From assembly GCA_030710605.1 (NCBI GenBank), contig CP092863.1, forward strand, positions 121,322,203 through 121,386,202: a stretch of 64,000 nt of DNA, read 5' to 3'. Source of the stretch: Cordylochernes scorpioides (Eukaryota > Arthropoda > Arachnida > Pseudoscorpiones > Chernetidae). The number at the start of each line of letters is the position of its first letter. The first letter of the stretch is position 1. The position numbers and the translations under genes were made by a program. The notes below the pieces were generated by a model. It searched no databases. It worked only from the letters and a program-made list of their open reading frames with translations, and was not told the origin of the DNA. Of the stretch, positions 32,144 through 44,206 are shown piece after piece.

Positions 32144-32529
32144 ATATTGTATTATAGACATATATACATATAGTCATAAATACATATAGACATATAATAC
32201 ATATAGTCAAAAAATGTACAACAAAACCCATAAAACATATATCTACCATTTATATATATAATAATTACCAAATGGCAGATATAAAAGGCAATGTAATAAA
32301 ATACCATTCTCTGTATGACAAAAATAGCTTATTGAATTTACATTAATTCTTTTTTTTCTTTCCTTGAGCTCTCCAATCAATAGGGGCTTTCTTTTACATT
32401 TTCCATTGTAGCCAGATTATATTTCTTTAGAGAGGACCGAGAGAGAAAAAAATATTAAAAAGTGATTAATAAAATTTATAAAAAAAATTGAACAATTTTT
32501 AAGTCGTATGAATCTTTTAAAATAAAATC

Positions 32530-32765
32530 AATTTTCTACTGTTTTTTACTGCAATGATAAAATAATGGGAAGGCCTGGCTCATCAGAGGTAAACCCTTCC
32601 AGCGGTTTCGCCAGTTTAATCTACCATACCGCTGTTATATTGCATTATTCGGTTTTCCTTTTATAGTGATACTGTTGCTAGACTCTTGGAATGGGTATTT
32701 TAGATGAACTATATACATGAGCTTTGAGGACAGTAGAAATACAAAATATTATGTATATATCAATA
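32530..32765. mobile_element. R1-family element, degraded (copy 2)
   Basis: Equivalent of 5,046-5,290. Confidence 0.6.
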
Positions 32766-33014
32766 TTTCATCAAAAATTAAGGTCAGTAGAAAATGTATT
32801 TATTTTAAAAAGAAACATAGTTTCATAAATAGTTCAATTTTTTTATAACAGATGGCGCTCTATTGCATCATATTAATTTAATTTATATTGACCAAAATAA
32901 AAATCAACAAGCATATCACTGTCGTCAATGTTTGTTGGATTACTTTTACCAAATTTTCTTCATAAAAACGTGGTCCAATATGTAAATATATGCAAAATGT
33001 AAAACCAAAGAAGT

Positions 33015-33765
33015 TTCTGTACTGATGAAGACCAAAGCCCGAAACTATTCATCTTAGATTCACTTTTTGTCTAGGTTTTCTAAAACTGGTGTTATATTGA
33101 CAAACATTTTCAGTTTTTTTTTATCAGTTTTCAGCGGGAAGAATGTTGTCTTCGTTTGTTAGTGAACCAATCTCTCACGTCATTGGACGAATGTGGTCAT
33201 GTCGGTATATAAGATCGGAATAGGGGAATGCCCAGGGGGGCCCAGAGTGTGGAAAATTGGTGTGGAGACACTTAAAGTGTTTTTTCTACGTGGTTTTTCC
33301 GTGTCTGGCTGTTCTCTTCGCATCCCGGTGTAACCCGAGTCCGATCCCTACCAACGCTACAATAAAGATAAGTACTGTTTCATTTTTATTTTACTAATCC
33401 TGCGTTTTACTTACTTCCTTCTGGTTTTTGGTGTTGTACTCTTGAGTGTACGCTTTTCTGTGTATTAAGTTACATTTACTTTAGGCCTTAGTATACTCCA
33501 TTTTTGTGTGTTAACCCGTAATAGTTACTTTTGTCTTTTTTTTTTTGTATCTTTATAACATGGCTCCCGTGAGCTTTTTTCCTCCCGACAGCGGGAGGTT
33601 TACCTTACAAGACAAAAATAATGTTTGGGAGATTTTTTTTTCGTTGTCAGGATACCTTTTGTCAAATTATATTGACAAACATTTTCAGTTTTTTTTTTTT
33701 ATCAGTTTTTAGCGAGAAAAATATTGTCTTCGTTTGTTAGTGAACCAATCTCTCACGCCTATTCT
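33015..33765 (+). repeat. Degenerate hammerhead plus promoter-bearing LTR-like repeat (copy 2)
   Basis: CTGATGA at 33,022 and GAAAC at 33,041 with a decayed stem II. Then terminal direct repeats at about 33,095 and 33,670, and TATATAAG at 33,206-33,213. Confidence 0.5.
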
Positions 33766-34012
33766 ATATCACCCCTAGATGGTCTGTACTAGGTGATGGT
33801 CAAAAATGCATTGTTTTATGCATTTTTCACGTGAGAAAATTCATTTTTTTGGTACAATATACAAAAGGTTTGCTATTTTATTTTGAAATATACTCCCCAT
33901 CTCTACAAGTATGAACTTTTTTCTACAAATATAGATATGCAGTGCATTAAGTACCCACCATGATTATCATAGCCTGAATTATAAGTATTTGGGAGAGAGC
34001 TAAGTAGAAACA

Positions 34013-34472
34013 TACACTCATGGACAGAACTTAGGGCAGTGGGACATCTTTGATATCGCCGGTCGTCTATATATATATATTGAAGCATACAGAGGTGCTA
34101 TTCACACTTGGTTATCTCGTGTGTCTTCAATAAAGGTCACTGTAATATCTTTCAGAGTTATTGTCTGAATCCCGATATACATGATAAAAGGTACAACTTC
34201 CTTAAGTTTTGTCTATGAGTGTATATTGGTTATCTCGTGTGTCTTCAATAAAGGTCACTGTAATATCTTTCAGAGTTATTGTCTGAATTCCGATATACAT
34301 GCTGAAAGGTACAACTTCTTAAGTTTTGTCCATGAGTGTATATTGGTTATCTCGTGTGTCTTCAATAAAGGTCACTGTAATATCTTTCAGAGTTATTGTC
34401 TCAATCCCGATATACATGCTGAAAGGTACAACTTCTTTAAGTTTTGTCCATGAGTGTATATTGGTTATCTCA
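34013..34472 (-). mobile_element. Miniature element with 118-bp array (array 5, about 3 units)
   Basis: Begins TACACTCATGGACAGAACTT, then GATATCGCCGGTCGTC and three reverse-orientation units. The right side overruns the terminus into a partial unit and ends at CTCATTTTAATT. Confidence 0.75.
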
Positions 34473-35026
34473 TTTTAATTAAGACTAAGTTTTAAATTAA
34501 TATGTAAATATACCCCTTTTTGCATATACTGTAAATATCTAAGTGGAGTAATTATAAAAATGACCAATAGAAGGCACTAGATTTATATTTCCTTATAGAA
34601 AAAAAGGTAAACTACTGTTTTAAGTTTGTATAAAGTTTATATAACTAAAAAAAAAAGAAGAAGAAAAAAAAACGATAACTCTGATAATTATACCTTTGTC
34701 ATAAAAAGTTATGTTTTACAATAATCTTTTATAGGGGCTTTAAAGTTGACTTTTCAAAATGCCAATTTCAGGAAAAAGTTATAAAAACGGTTCCATTAAA
34801 ATTGTAATTTCAAAGTGGAGTATATTACTGTCTATCAAATATCAATATATTTCACTCGAAAATATAATTCTATGAATAGAATTTTAGTATAGTATCATAA
34901 TATATACTCATCAAAATTTAATACTAAATAATATTTTATGAGTCTTTTCAATTGGAAAATAATCTTTCAAGAGGTTTAAAATGATAAATAGTGTTTGTGG
35001 TAAAGAAAGATTAAAATTTGGGTGTA

Positions 35027-36340
35027 TACACTCATAGACTTAGGGAAGTTGTACCTTTCAGCATGTATATCGGGATTGAGATAACAACTCTGAAAGATAT
35101 TACAGTGACCTTTATTGAAGACACACGAGATAACCAATATACACTCATGGACAAAACCTAAGGAAGTTGTACCTTTTAGCATGTATATCGGGTTTGAGAC
35201 AATAACTCTGAAAGATATTACAGTGACTTTTATTGAAGACATACGAGATAACCAATATACACTAATGGACAAAACTTAAGGAAGTTGTACCTTTCAACAT
35301 GTATATCGGGATTGAGACAATAACTCTGAAAGATATTACAGTAACCTTTATTGAAGAAACACGAGATAACCAATATACACTAATGGACAAAACTTAAGGA
35401 AGTTGTACCTTTCAACATGTATATCGGGATTGAGACAATAACTCTGAAAGATATTACAGTAACCTTTATTGAAGACACACGAGATAACCAATATACACTA
35501 ATGGACAAAACTTAAGGAAGTTGTACCTTTCAACATGTATATCGGGATTGAGACAATAACTCTGAAAGATATTACAGTAACCTTTATTGAAGACACACGA
35601 GATAACCAATATACACTAATGGACAAAACTTAAGGAAGTTATACCTTTCAGCATGTATATCGGGATTGAGACAATAACTCTGAAAGATATTACAGTGACC
35701 TTTAATGAAGACACACGAGATAACCAATATACACTAATGGACAAAACTTAAGGAAGTTGTACCTTTTAGCATGTATATCGGGATTGAGACAATAACTCTG
35801 AAAGATATTACAGTGACCTTTATTGAAGACACACGAGATAACCAATATACACTAATGGACAAAACTTAAGGAAGTTATACCTTTCAGCATGTATATCGGG
35901 ATTGAGACAATAACTCTGAAAGATATTACAGTGACCTTTAATGAAGACACACGAGATAACCAATATACACTAATGGACAAAACTTAAGGAAGTTGTACCT
36001 TTTAGCATGTATATCGGGATTGAGACAATAACTCTGAAAGATATTACAGTGACCTTTATTGAAGACACACGAGATAACCAATATACACTAATGGACAAAA
36101 CTTAAGGAAGTTATACCTTTCAGCATGTATATCGGGATTGAGACAATAACTCTGAAAGATATTACAGTGACCTTTAATGAAGACACACGAGATAACCAAT
36201 ATACACTAATGGACAAAACTTAAGGAAGTTGTACCTTTTAGCATGTATATCGGGATTGAGACAATAACTCTGAAAGATATTACAGTGACCTTTAATGAAG
36301 ACACACGAGATAACCAAGTGTGAACAGCCTTTGTCTCCTT
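35027..36340 (+). repeat. 118-bp satellite array 6 (about 11 units), empty-site equivalent of array 2
   Basis: Same flanks as 7,679 and 14,578 but no gypsy insertion. The last six units alternate between two types (GTTATACCTTTCAGC with TTAATGAAG; GTTGTACCTTTTAGC with TTATTGAAG), a 236-bp dimeric repeat absent from copy 1. Confidence 0.9.
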
Positions 36341-36679
36341 CAGTTAAAAACAAATAAAGAGAAATGATATAAGGGATGGAACAGATTATATTACATAGCT
36401 ATAATATAAATCTAGCTAAGTATTATAGCTGTAATAGAGTCTGATCCACGCTTGATAACATCTATCTTCATTTGTTTTTGGATTTTACCTTTGAAGAACA
36501 TCTTTTTATCGAAAGCTTGCAATATATATAAATAAACAAACACTTTTTGCCCTAATTTCTCTTTTTTTTTTAATATTTATGGGCAACTCTATAGCGTAAT
36601 AGAAAATAAAATGATTAAAAAATCAAAATAATTTATAATATACATATCACTTATATATATAATTATTAAGAAAAGAAAA

Positions 36680-36805
36680 AAAAGGCATCTCTTTATCGTG
36701 CAACTGAAAGTTGCTGATGGATTGCGCCATCTATCGGAATAAATATCAACAATGGCGCAAGCCATCAGCAACTTTCATTTGCACGATAAGGAGATTACTT
36801 TTTTC
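36680..36805. mobile_element. R2 foldback without ribozyme (copy 2)
   Basis: Equivalent of 14,925-15,050. Confidence 0.75.
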
Positions 36806-36870
36806 TTTTCTTCTCTTAATAAATAAATCTTATCTCATTACAATGTCATATTTGTACTTTTTTTTTAATA

Positions 36871-37052
36871 TACAGTTAAACCTGTCTATAGCGCCCCCTC
36901 TTGGGACTCACCAAAATAGGGTACTATAAAGAGGGGGTGCTATAGACAGGTCACTTTTAATGTAAAATGTTTATATTTTAATGTTTAAAATCGGGCGCTA
37001 TAGAGAGGAAGGTGTTATTCAGAAGGAGGCGCTATATACAGGTTTAACTGTA
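36871..37052. mobile_element. TA-targeting miniature element, pogo/Tigger-like termini
   Basis: Inverted termini TACAGTTAAACCTGTCTATA and TATACAGGTTTAACTGTA bound 182 bp of non-coding sequence with repeated GCGCTATAGA motifs. A flanking TA is consistent with TA target choice. Confidence 0.75.
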
Positions 37053-37389
37053 TATAAATACATAATATACCAATTTAAAAAAAAGAAATTACAGTTTTAC
37101 TAATTGGTTAGAAAGCTAAAATAGGAAAAAAACTGAAAATTTTTCACTTTTCCATAATTTCGCTCTGCTAATGGAATCTCAAATTCCACTTATCAACTTA
37201 TCAAATATATCCCAGTACAATGTCAAATTTGTATTTTTTTATATATTTATAAATATGAAAAAACAATAGAAAAAATAAAAGATAAGTGGGTCAGGTGTTG
37301 ATATTAAAAATAAAGAAGGCATCTCCTGACGCACTGCCATCTAAAAAGCACATGTGCTCGTGGTCAGGAGATATATATATATATATATA

Positions 37390-38150
37390 TGATAATTTAA
37401 ACCAATAACCCTATATTATGTAATACGTATAACAAGCTTGTCATGTTGTATATAGAACTAATTGCAAATCTATAAATAATTATACGCATAATTGACATGT
37501 CTCCTTGCATAACCATATGTAATGTACTGAGGATGAATAAAACTATATAATAGATTAAAAACCGAGTTAAGAGCCAGAGAGAGAATCGCAAGTAACTTCT
37601 AAAGTTAGATGGAAGCCAACAGACTGGTGCCAGTGTCGATTTACGGACACGTGCAGAAAGGCAATACTTCCTGGTCCCCTTCCTGGTCCAAAAAGTGGTA
37701 TAAATAAGACCGGCCTTAGCAACAGAGTTAGTCAGTTCCAGTCAGTTCCGGTCAGCGTCACCCCTTATCGCCGGTTGTCACCAACTCATCGACCATGTAA
37801 AACAGTAAGAAACCTTCTCGATCTCCATCTTGCTTTTGGCTCAACTTTTTATCTATTCAAGGAACTTTCCTTCTTTCAACTGTGTCGCTTCGTTTTGTGT
37901 GTGTGGACATTCCCAAGCTTTTTCCACTCTGCCTCGACCACGACTGCCTGTACTTTGTGAGAACTGTTAAAGGTCCTACAAGGTGCAGAGAGGCACTGGA
38001 AAACTCTCCACCCCTGACTGTCCCTCGCGGTTACTACAGGTTTGACCCTCGGTTGCCACAACTTAGCGAGAGTCGACGAGGTTCTACAACAGGCTTACCA
38101 AACCCCAACACAATATTACAGCTAGTCGACAGGATCTCAACACATTATTA
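37390..38150 (+). repeat. Promoter-bearing LTR-like segment, copy 2 only
   Basis: GC-richer than its surroundings. TATAAATA at 37,699-37,706 is followed by a CAGTTCC-repeat start region and later GACTGTCCCTCGCGG. Looks like a solo LTR or leader of an unidentified LTR element; no retroelement protein follows. It lies in the block deleted from copy 1. Confidence 0.4.
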
Positions 38151-38179
38151 CATATATATCTTACCTACCTACCTACCTA

Positions 38180-38430
38180 TAAGCTTATGCCCATAGTTCA
38201 CTAAACACCCCTAAGCTGCCTTCCATAGAAAATACAGGGCATACTCCAAACCAATCCAATACAATAGTAGAGCAGTCTAGAGATTAATTTGGCGAAACCG
38301 CTGAGAGGGTTCACTACTGATGAGCCAAGCCCTCTCATTCAATAACTCATATCATTGCAGTAAGGTCTGTAGAGATGATATTTGATGATATTTAAAAGAA
38401 GCGCATTGCCAGTAAATTTATTTGTGTAAA
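38180..38430. mobile_element. R1 single arm (copy 2)
   Basis: Equivalent of 15,235-15,445. Confidence 0.6.
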
Positions 38431-39257
38431 GTTTTAACGTTAGATAGCAATTAAATTCAATTTACTAATATAATATACTAATATAAAAAAGAAATTACAG
38501 TTTTACTAATTAGTGAGAGAGCTAAAATAGGAAAAAAACAGAAAATTTTCACTTTTCAATAAGTTAGCTTTTCTAATGGTGGAATCTTAAATTCATCAAC
38601 ATTAGCTGAGAGGTGATTTAAACTGGAAGCTTCTAATTGGACGACTGAAGCGATGACGTGGCAGGCAATCATTGGTCGTTAGTCAAATTACAATAAATAT
38701 TCCTAATTATTTGTAATTTGTAGCCCTTCTTAATTCATACCATTATTCATTGACGATTTTTAAAAAAGAATTACTCTTAATTTTTTATATATATATATAT
38801 ATAATAAAGAAAAGTTCTCTCTATTATTATTTTAAAAAAATAAACGTCTTTTTTCTTTTATTTTTTTAAAAGCCACTACTTAATAAAAAAGAAAGGGGTG
38901 AAAATTTTAACGTTCTTCTTTTGAATTGGTTAAATTAAGATGAAAAAAAGGAATCGAAAAGTGCAATCGAAATTTAATAGTTAATTTCAAGATTTAATTA
39001 ATAGCTACGACAAATTTGATGATTAATTAGTTTCCTTAATTGAAAAATCTAGTAGAGTACTTTTCTAAATTACCTTTTGAATATATGAAAAATTATCAAA
39101 TTTTTCCCTTCTTTCTTAAATTAGGGACTAATATGGAAAATGGGAGGTAGAAGATTATGCAAATTAAATTATTTCAATTTTGTAATCAATTTAGGTGATG
39201 GTTATTAATTCTTTTTTGTGGATTTAAGGAAATGTATTTATTGATATTAATTTACAT
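38431..39257. other. No gene seen
   Basis: Equivalent of 15,446-16,265. Confidence 0.5.
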
Positions 39258-39545
39258 ACGTCGGTGAAGGAGTGATATATATATATATACCTTTGATTTC
39301 CGATAGCTACGACCCGGGATCGAATCCCGCCTTGGATACCTTTTTCTGAAAAGGGAAATTGCTTCAATGGCCCCCGATTCTTGCAAAAGTCCAACCCCAC
39401 CAGTGAGTGCAAGTAACCAAACGGGTTTCTGACACATTTGTAAGTACAAAATTCAAACGGCTTTCTACATATATAGAGATGTGGTGAACTTACAGTAAAT
39501 TCAGTCGCTAACTACCCACCATGATTATCATGGCCTGTACCACTT
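39258..39545 (+). mobile_element. tRNA-derived SINE (copy 2)
   Basis: A-box-like GGTGAAGGAGTG, B-box-like GGGATCGAATCCC, then the body to CACCATGATTATCATGGCCT. Confidence 0.75.
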
Positions 39546-40202
39546 GTAATAGATGATTATGTTGTTTATATGTTTATTTTGTTTCATTTCATTTTTGAAT
39601 CAGATGTTTATCACTGTTGTTTGTATATTTGTTTCACATTTGTTTCAATATTTATGGTGTTTTTGTTTGTTTAATTGGTTCGGGGTCTCTTGATTATCAG
39701 TATTTGTTTATATATATTACACTGTTTTTCTTTTGATTATGTTTACTTTGTTTAAAATGTATATATTAGATGGTTTGTCGCCCAATAAGCTTGTAAGACG
39801 TCCGTGGCTCACCTGAAGCACGCGACCTGCTGTGTGATTCATAATAAAAACCTCGTAAAAGACGGACGATGGGTCCATTTAAATATTGGATTAATAAATA
39901 ATCTTATTACACTTGTAATAGAAACAATAAAAAAAGTTAATATGTGCACACATATTTTACTTTGAAAGTTACAAATCAATGATAAAATTATTAACATATA
40001 TACATATTAAGCAGTGAGTGAAAGTGTGTAATTAGGGGTATAAATTGAGCTTTCACTTCCATTTGCTTACTCACGATGGCAAAGCAATTACTCTGGTGTC
40101 CAAAACCAATTGAATAAACGACAGAGAGAAAGAGGGATACGTTAAGTTTTAAACATAAACACCACTCCCGCAGAATCACACATTAAAATATATATATATA
40201 TA
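39546..40202. other. No gene seen
   Basis: Equivalent of 16,557-17,204. Confidence 0.5.
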
Positions 40203-40610
40203 TAAAGAGACATGGGTCGCCTCTCCCGTCAAAATAGACGTCTAAAACCAGACGCCATTTATTACCGTCGCCGCAGCTAGCGGCCTCGGGTCGGTGACAA
40301 AGCCACAACACAAGCTGACGGGAGAGGCGACCCTTGTCTCTTTAGATCAATTTCCTCCCGGCAAAATTTCCATCTATATATATATATAGATATAAAACGA
40401 TTTTAAGTAATAGTTTTTCATATATGATAAATATGTATATCCTGAGCACTCAAACGAGCTTTTTAGATGGTAGAGCGCCATCTAGAGGAATAAATAGGAA
40501 TTAATCACTGATATAGGTTTATTTCATAATATTACCCAACCCATTCTCTTGAAAAATCAAGAAAAGCTAATCTGGTACGCGTTTCGGTCATTGTTGTATC
40601 TTGATAAAGG
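40203..40610. mobile_element. R4 derivative (40,203-40,372) and R8 relic (40,430-40,610, minus)
   Basis: Equivalents of 17,722-18,120 without the M1 insertion. Confidence 0.6.
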
Positions 40611-41359
40611 TTGAGGTTTAGTCAACTATTGGTTGAAAAAAACTCTTGAATGATTAAAATATCGCGATTTATTAATATCATTTCAAATCTCCATTTTTAA
40701 GATTTTCATAAAAATAGTTAAATATACTCGAAATTTTATTGATAAAATGGTTTAAATCTTTGCGAACATTACCATAAGAATATATATAATGAAGACAACA
40801 AAAGTGTAATGGTCTTGCGCATGCGCCGTGTTGAGAGGATGCAGCCGATGACAGCAGATACCTTAGAATAACGAAAGAACCAATCAGCGAACATCCACAC
40901 CATATATGGAAATATTAAATCCGAGCTGTCTATTTCGATCAATTTGCATATAGAGGAAGGGGTGCAATGGAATTGTATCCTATTGTAGGCGATATCTATT
41001 CCCTCTATCCCAAGTTATGCAAATACATATATGTCAGCCTATTTACATATATGTTCAGTTTGACAAACGCCTTTCACAAGCTTTAGACGAAAGGGATTAT
41101 GGGAGGGGAAGGAATTAATTAATTTACAGAACGTTTATTTAATTGGATTTCAATTTATCTCCAAGTTTGATGTCTTCCTACATGCAAATTAAATTTCCTT
41201 TTATCCACATATATGCAAATATAGTCTATAAACACCCACGCATTTTCTATTTATATATAGAGTATATATGCAAATTCCATAAATATGCAAGCATTATATA
41301 TATATTTATAGAATTATTTATTGATTATTTATATATTTTGAAAACGCGTAAGAATATAT
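40611..41359. other. No gene seen
   Basis: Equivalent of 18,121-18,862. Confidence 0.45.
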
Positions 41360-41905
41360 ATTCATAGATAAAACTTAAGGAAGTTGTACCTTTCAGCATG
41401 TTTATCGGGATTGAGACAATAACTCTGAAAGATATTACAGTGAACTTTATTGAAGACACACGATATAACCAATATACACTCATGGACAAAACTTAAGGAA
41501 GTTGTAACTTTCAGCATGTATATCGGGATTGAGACAATAACTCTGAAAGATATTACAGTGACCTTTATTGAAGACACACGAGATAACCAATATACACTCA
41601 TGGACAAAACTTAAGAAAGCTGTACCTTTCAGCATGTATATCGGGATTGAGACAATAACTCTAAAAGATATTACAGGGATCTTTATTGAAGACACACGAG
41701 ATAACCAATATACACTCATGGACAAAACTTAAGAAAGTTGTACCTTTCAGCATGTATATCGGGATTGAGACAATAACTCTAAAATATATTACAGGGATCT
41801 TTATTGAAGACACACGAGATAACCAAGTGTGAACAGCCTCTGTCTCCCTAAAACAACAGACTACTAACTATGAAACTTCCTCAAGTTTTGTCCAATGAGT
41901 GTATA
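41360..41905 (+). mobile_element. Miniature element with 118-bp array 7 (about 4 units)
   Basis: Equivalent of array 3, two units shorter. Closes with CTCAAGTTTTGTCCAATGAG. Confidence 0.8.
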
Positions 41906-42600
41906 TAGAAGATATGCAAAATAGGTTTTCTTGAAGATGGCAATAGCAAGTCACCGAAACCTCGGAATTCAATTTAAAAAAAAAAGGTTGAAATAAATTA
42001 TTTTCAACTTTATCATATTGAAATGATGTAGGAAATTAAAAAAAAAATAATTTTTCAAATGAAATATTGAAAATCTAAATTGAATACTAGCGTGTACTGT
42101 TTATAACATTCTACTTTAATACATCCAAAACCATTTTACAATAAAACTTACCTTTACTAAAAAAAAAATATTATTATTAAAAAAGAAAGTTACAAGAATT
42201 TTATACAAGTATTCAATGTGTTTTATACCAGGAATTTAAATTGTATTTTATTATAACTTCCGGGAGAGTAACCAATCAGATTCCATGCTAATATATAAAG
42301 GAGATTTCTCAGCCAATCACGCACTTCCATTTCCGATCATATCTAGACGCCTTTTTTTCTCCAAAAAATTCTCTTCCATTTTTATTTTGTTTCACGCTTC
42401 TTTAAACTGAGCCAATTCTTTAAATAGAGGAATGGAATAAAACTTTCCATTTCTTTAGAGCTGCACTTTTTTTGTGTTCTTTATTTGAAAAATCGGCAGG
42501 CAGTGTGTGTGTTCTTTCTTTTGTAGGTTGAGAAAGATCCACTGTGATTGGTCAACTTATCTCGACACTTCTTTTTAAATGTAATTCTTCTCTTGATTTG
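41906..42600. other. No gene seen
   Basis: Equivalent of 19,654-20,360. Confidence 0.5.
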
Positions 42601-42604
42601 TATC

Positions 42605-43030
42605 ACATACAGGTGGAGCAGTGGTTTAAACCCTTGATTCCTGGCACCCAAGATCCTGGGATCAAATCCCGTATTGGACACTTTTTTTTTATTAATTAAA
42701 AAATAAATTATCCCAGTACAATATCACATTTGTACTATTTTTTTTCACATTGTGTCGCGGTCTCACTTAATTCTGGCCTTAACTACCCGTTTCATGATTT
42801 TTCAATATACCTGAGCAAGATACGAGTTTTTTTGTTCGTTGAGTTACAGCTTGTACCACGCTGAAGAGGGCCAACAGCCCGAAACGCGTACGTGGTTAGC
42901 TTTTCTTGATTAATCAAGAATGGGTATTTGGCCAATTCTGGAATAATTAGAAGTTAACGAGAATAGTTCATATTTATTCCGATAGATGGCGAAAGCCATC
43001 AGCAACTTTCAGTTGCACGATAAGGAGATG
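42605..43030 (+). mobile_element. SINE head followed by ribozyme-bearing repeat R2 (copy 2)
   Basis: GGTGGAGCAGTGG at 42,612, then an R2 unit with its hammerhead at 42,848-42,900. Confidence 0.65.
42848..42900 (+). ncRNA. Hammerhead ribozyme, type I (R2), CUGAAGA variant
   Basis: As at 20.6 kb, but position 7 of the core is A (CTGAAGA, 42,861-42,867), a position where any base is tolerated. Stems I, II and the ACGCGT stem III are intact; site GTA. Outer AGC/GCT pairs extend stem I. Confidence 0.83.
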
Positions 43031-43054
43031 CCTTTTTCATAAATTACTAAAAGT

Positions 43055-43315
43055 TGACACCCGCTACGACCCGAGATTGGATCCCGCACGCATTGGACAC
43101 TTTTTTTTTCTAAAAATAAAATTCTCCAAAGGACCCCTATTCTTGAAAAAGTCCAACCCCACCAGTGAGTGCAAGTAACTAAACATCGTTCTGACACATT
43201 TATAAGTGCAAAAGTCGAACTGAGCTTTCTACATATGTAGACATATGGTGTACTTACAGTAAAAGTCGTCGCCAACTTTTACCCACCATGATTATCAAGG
43301 ACACATGTACAAGGG
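43055..43315 (+). mobile_element. tRNA-derived SINE, 5'-shortened (copy 2)
   Basis: Equivalent of 20,791-21,060. Confidence 0.6.
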
Positions 43316-43364
43316 ATAATAAGAAAAAATACTTATTTGAAAACCTCAGGCTTTCAGGTGGATA

Positions 43365-43560
43365 AATTAAGAAAAATATATCTCCTGATAGTGCAACTAA
43401 ATGTTGGTTTGCGCCATCTATCGGAATATAATCAACTTCTCGTTGGATTTTAATTATTCCGGAAGTTGGCTGAAAATCTTTATTAATAAAGAAAAGCGAA
43501 CCACGTAAAATTTCGGGCTTTTTGCCTTCATTAGCGTGGTGCAAGCTGCTCCAAAATAAT
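43365..43560 (-). mobile_element. R2 unit with mutated hammerhead (copy 2)
   Basis: Same CTAATGA change as 21,105-21,310, so the mutation predates duplication. Confidence 0.55.
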
Positions 43561-43781
43561 ATTGTGTGTGCTTTTATGAAATAAGTGTTAAGAGAGGCAA
43601 TTATAGAATATTTAATACTCTGTTGTATTTTGTACATTGTTGTAGTATTGTTTATACTAATTTGCATACCTGCCTATATATCACAGCTCTGTTAGAATGT
43701 TGTGTTGTTGGCTAGCGGTTATAGGATAAGTCAGGTCACTGGTAGATATGAGCTGCTGGTGTATATATATAATTTTATAAA

Positions 43782-44105
43782 ATGAAAGGAATTAAAAGAA
43801 CGAATGTTTCTTTTATACATAATACAAACTTCTACTGCCCTAACTGCAATGAAAAAAATATATTGGGAGGGCTTGGCTCATCAGTGGTGAACCCTCCCAG
43901 CGGTTTCGCCAATTTAATCCACCAGACCGCTTCTCAGAGCTCTAATACTGTATTGGACGTAACAATTATTCCGCCTTCTACATGCTATCAGGTAAGCATA
44001 CTGTATTGGACGATTCTGCTTATATACGCAGCACTGAAGGATGGAATCTCAGAAATGGTTTTCAAGAAAACTATGGACATAAGCTTATAGGACAGTAGAA
44101 TTACA
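43782..44105. mobile_element. R1 element, copy 2 of 21,526-21,824
   Basis: Left R1 arm to the AAGCTTATAGGACAGTAG end, with about 50 bases more in the middle than copy 1. Confidence 0.6.
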
Positions 44106-44206
44106 TTCAAATATATTGCACCGAGCAATGCTCTTCAGCAAACAATAACGACAAGGCCAGTTAGACATAAATTAACACAAAGCAATAACACGCCATCTAT
44201 ACATAT

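Larger units (their letters stand above)
27392..44130 (+). repeat. Large segmental duplication, copy 2
   Basis: Collinear with 437-21,824. It lacks gypsy element 1 and the M1 element at 17.2 kb. It has its own M1 at 27.56 kb, a different insertion block at about 28.36-29.49 kb and about 1.25 kb (36,945-38,190) missing from copy 1. Confidence 0.9.
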
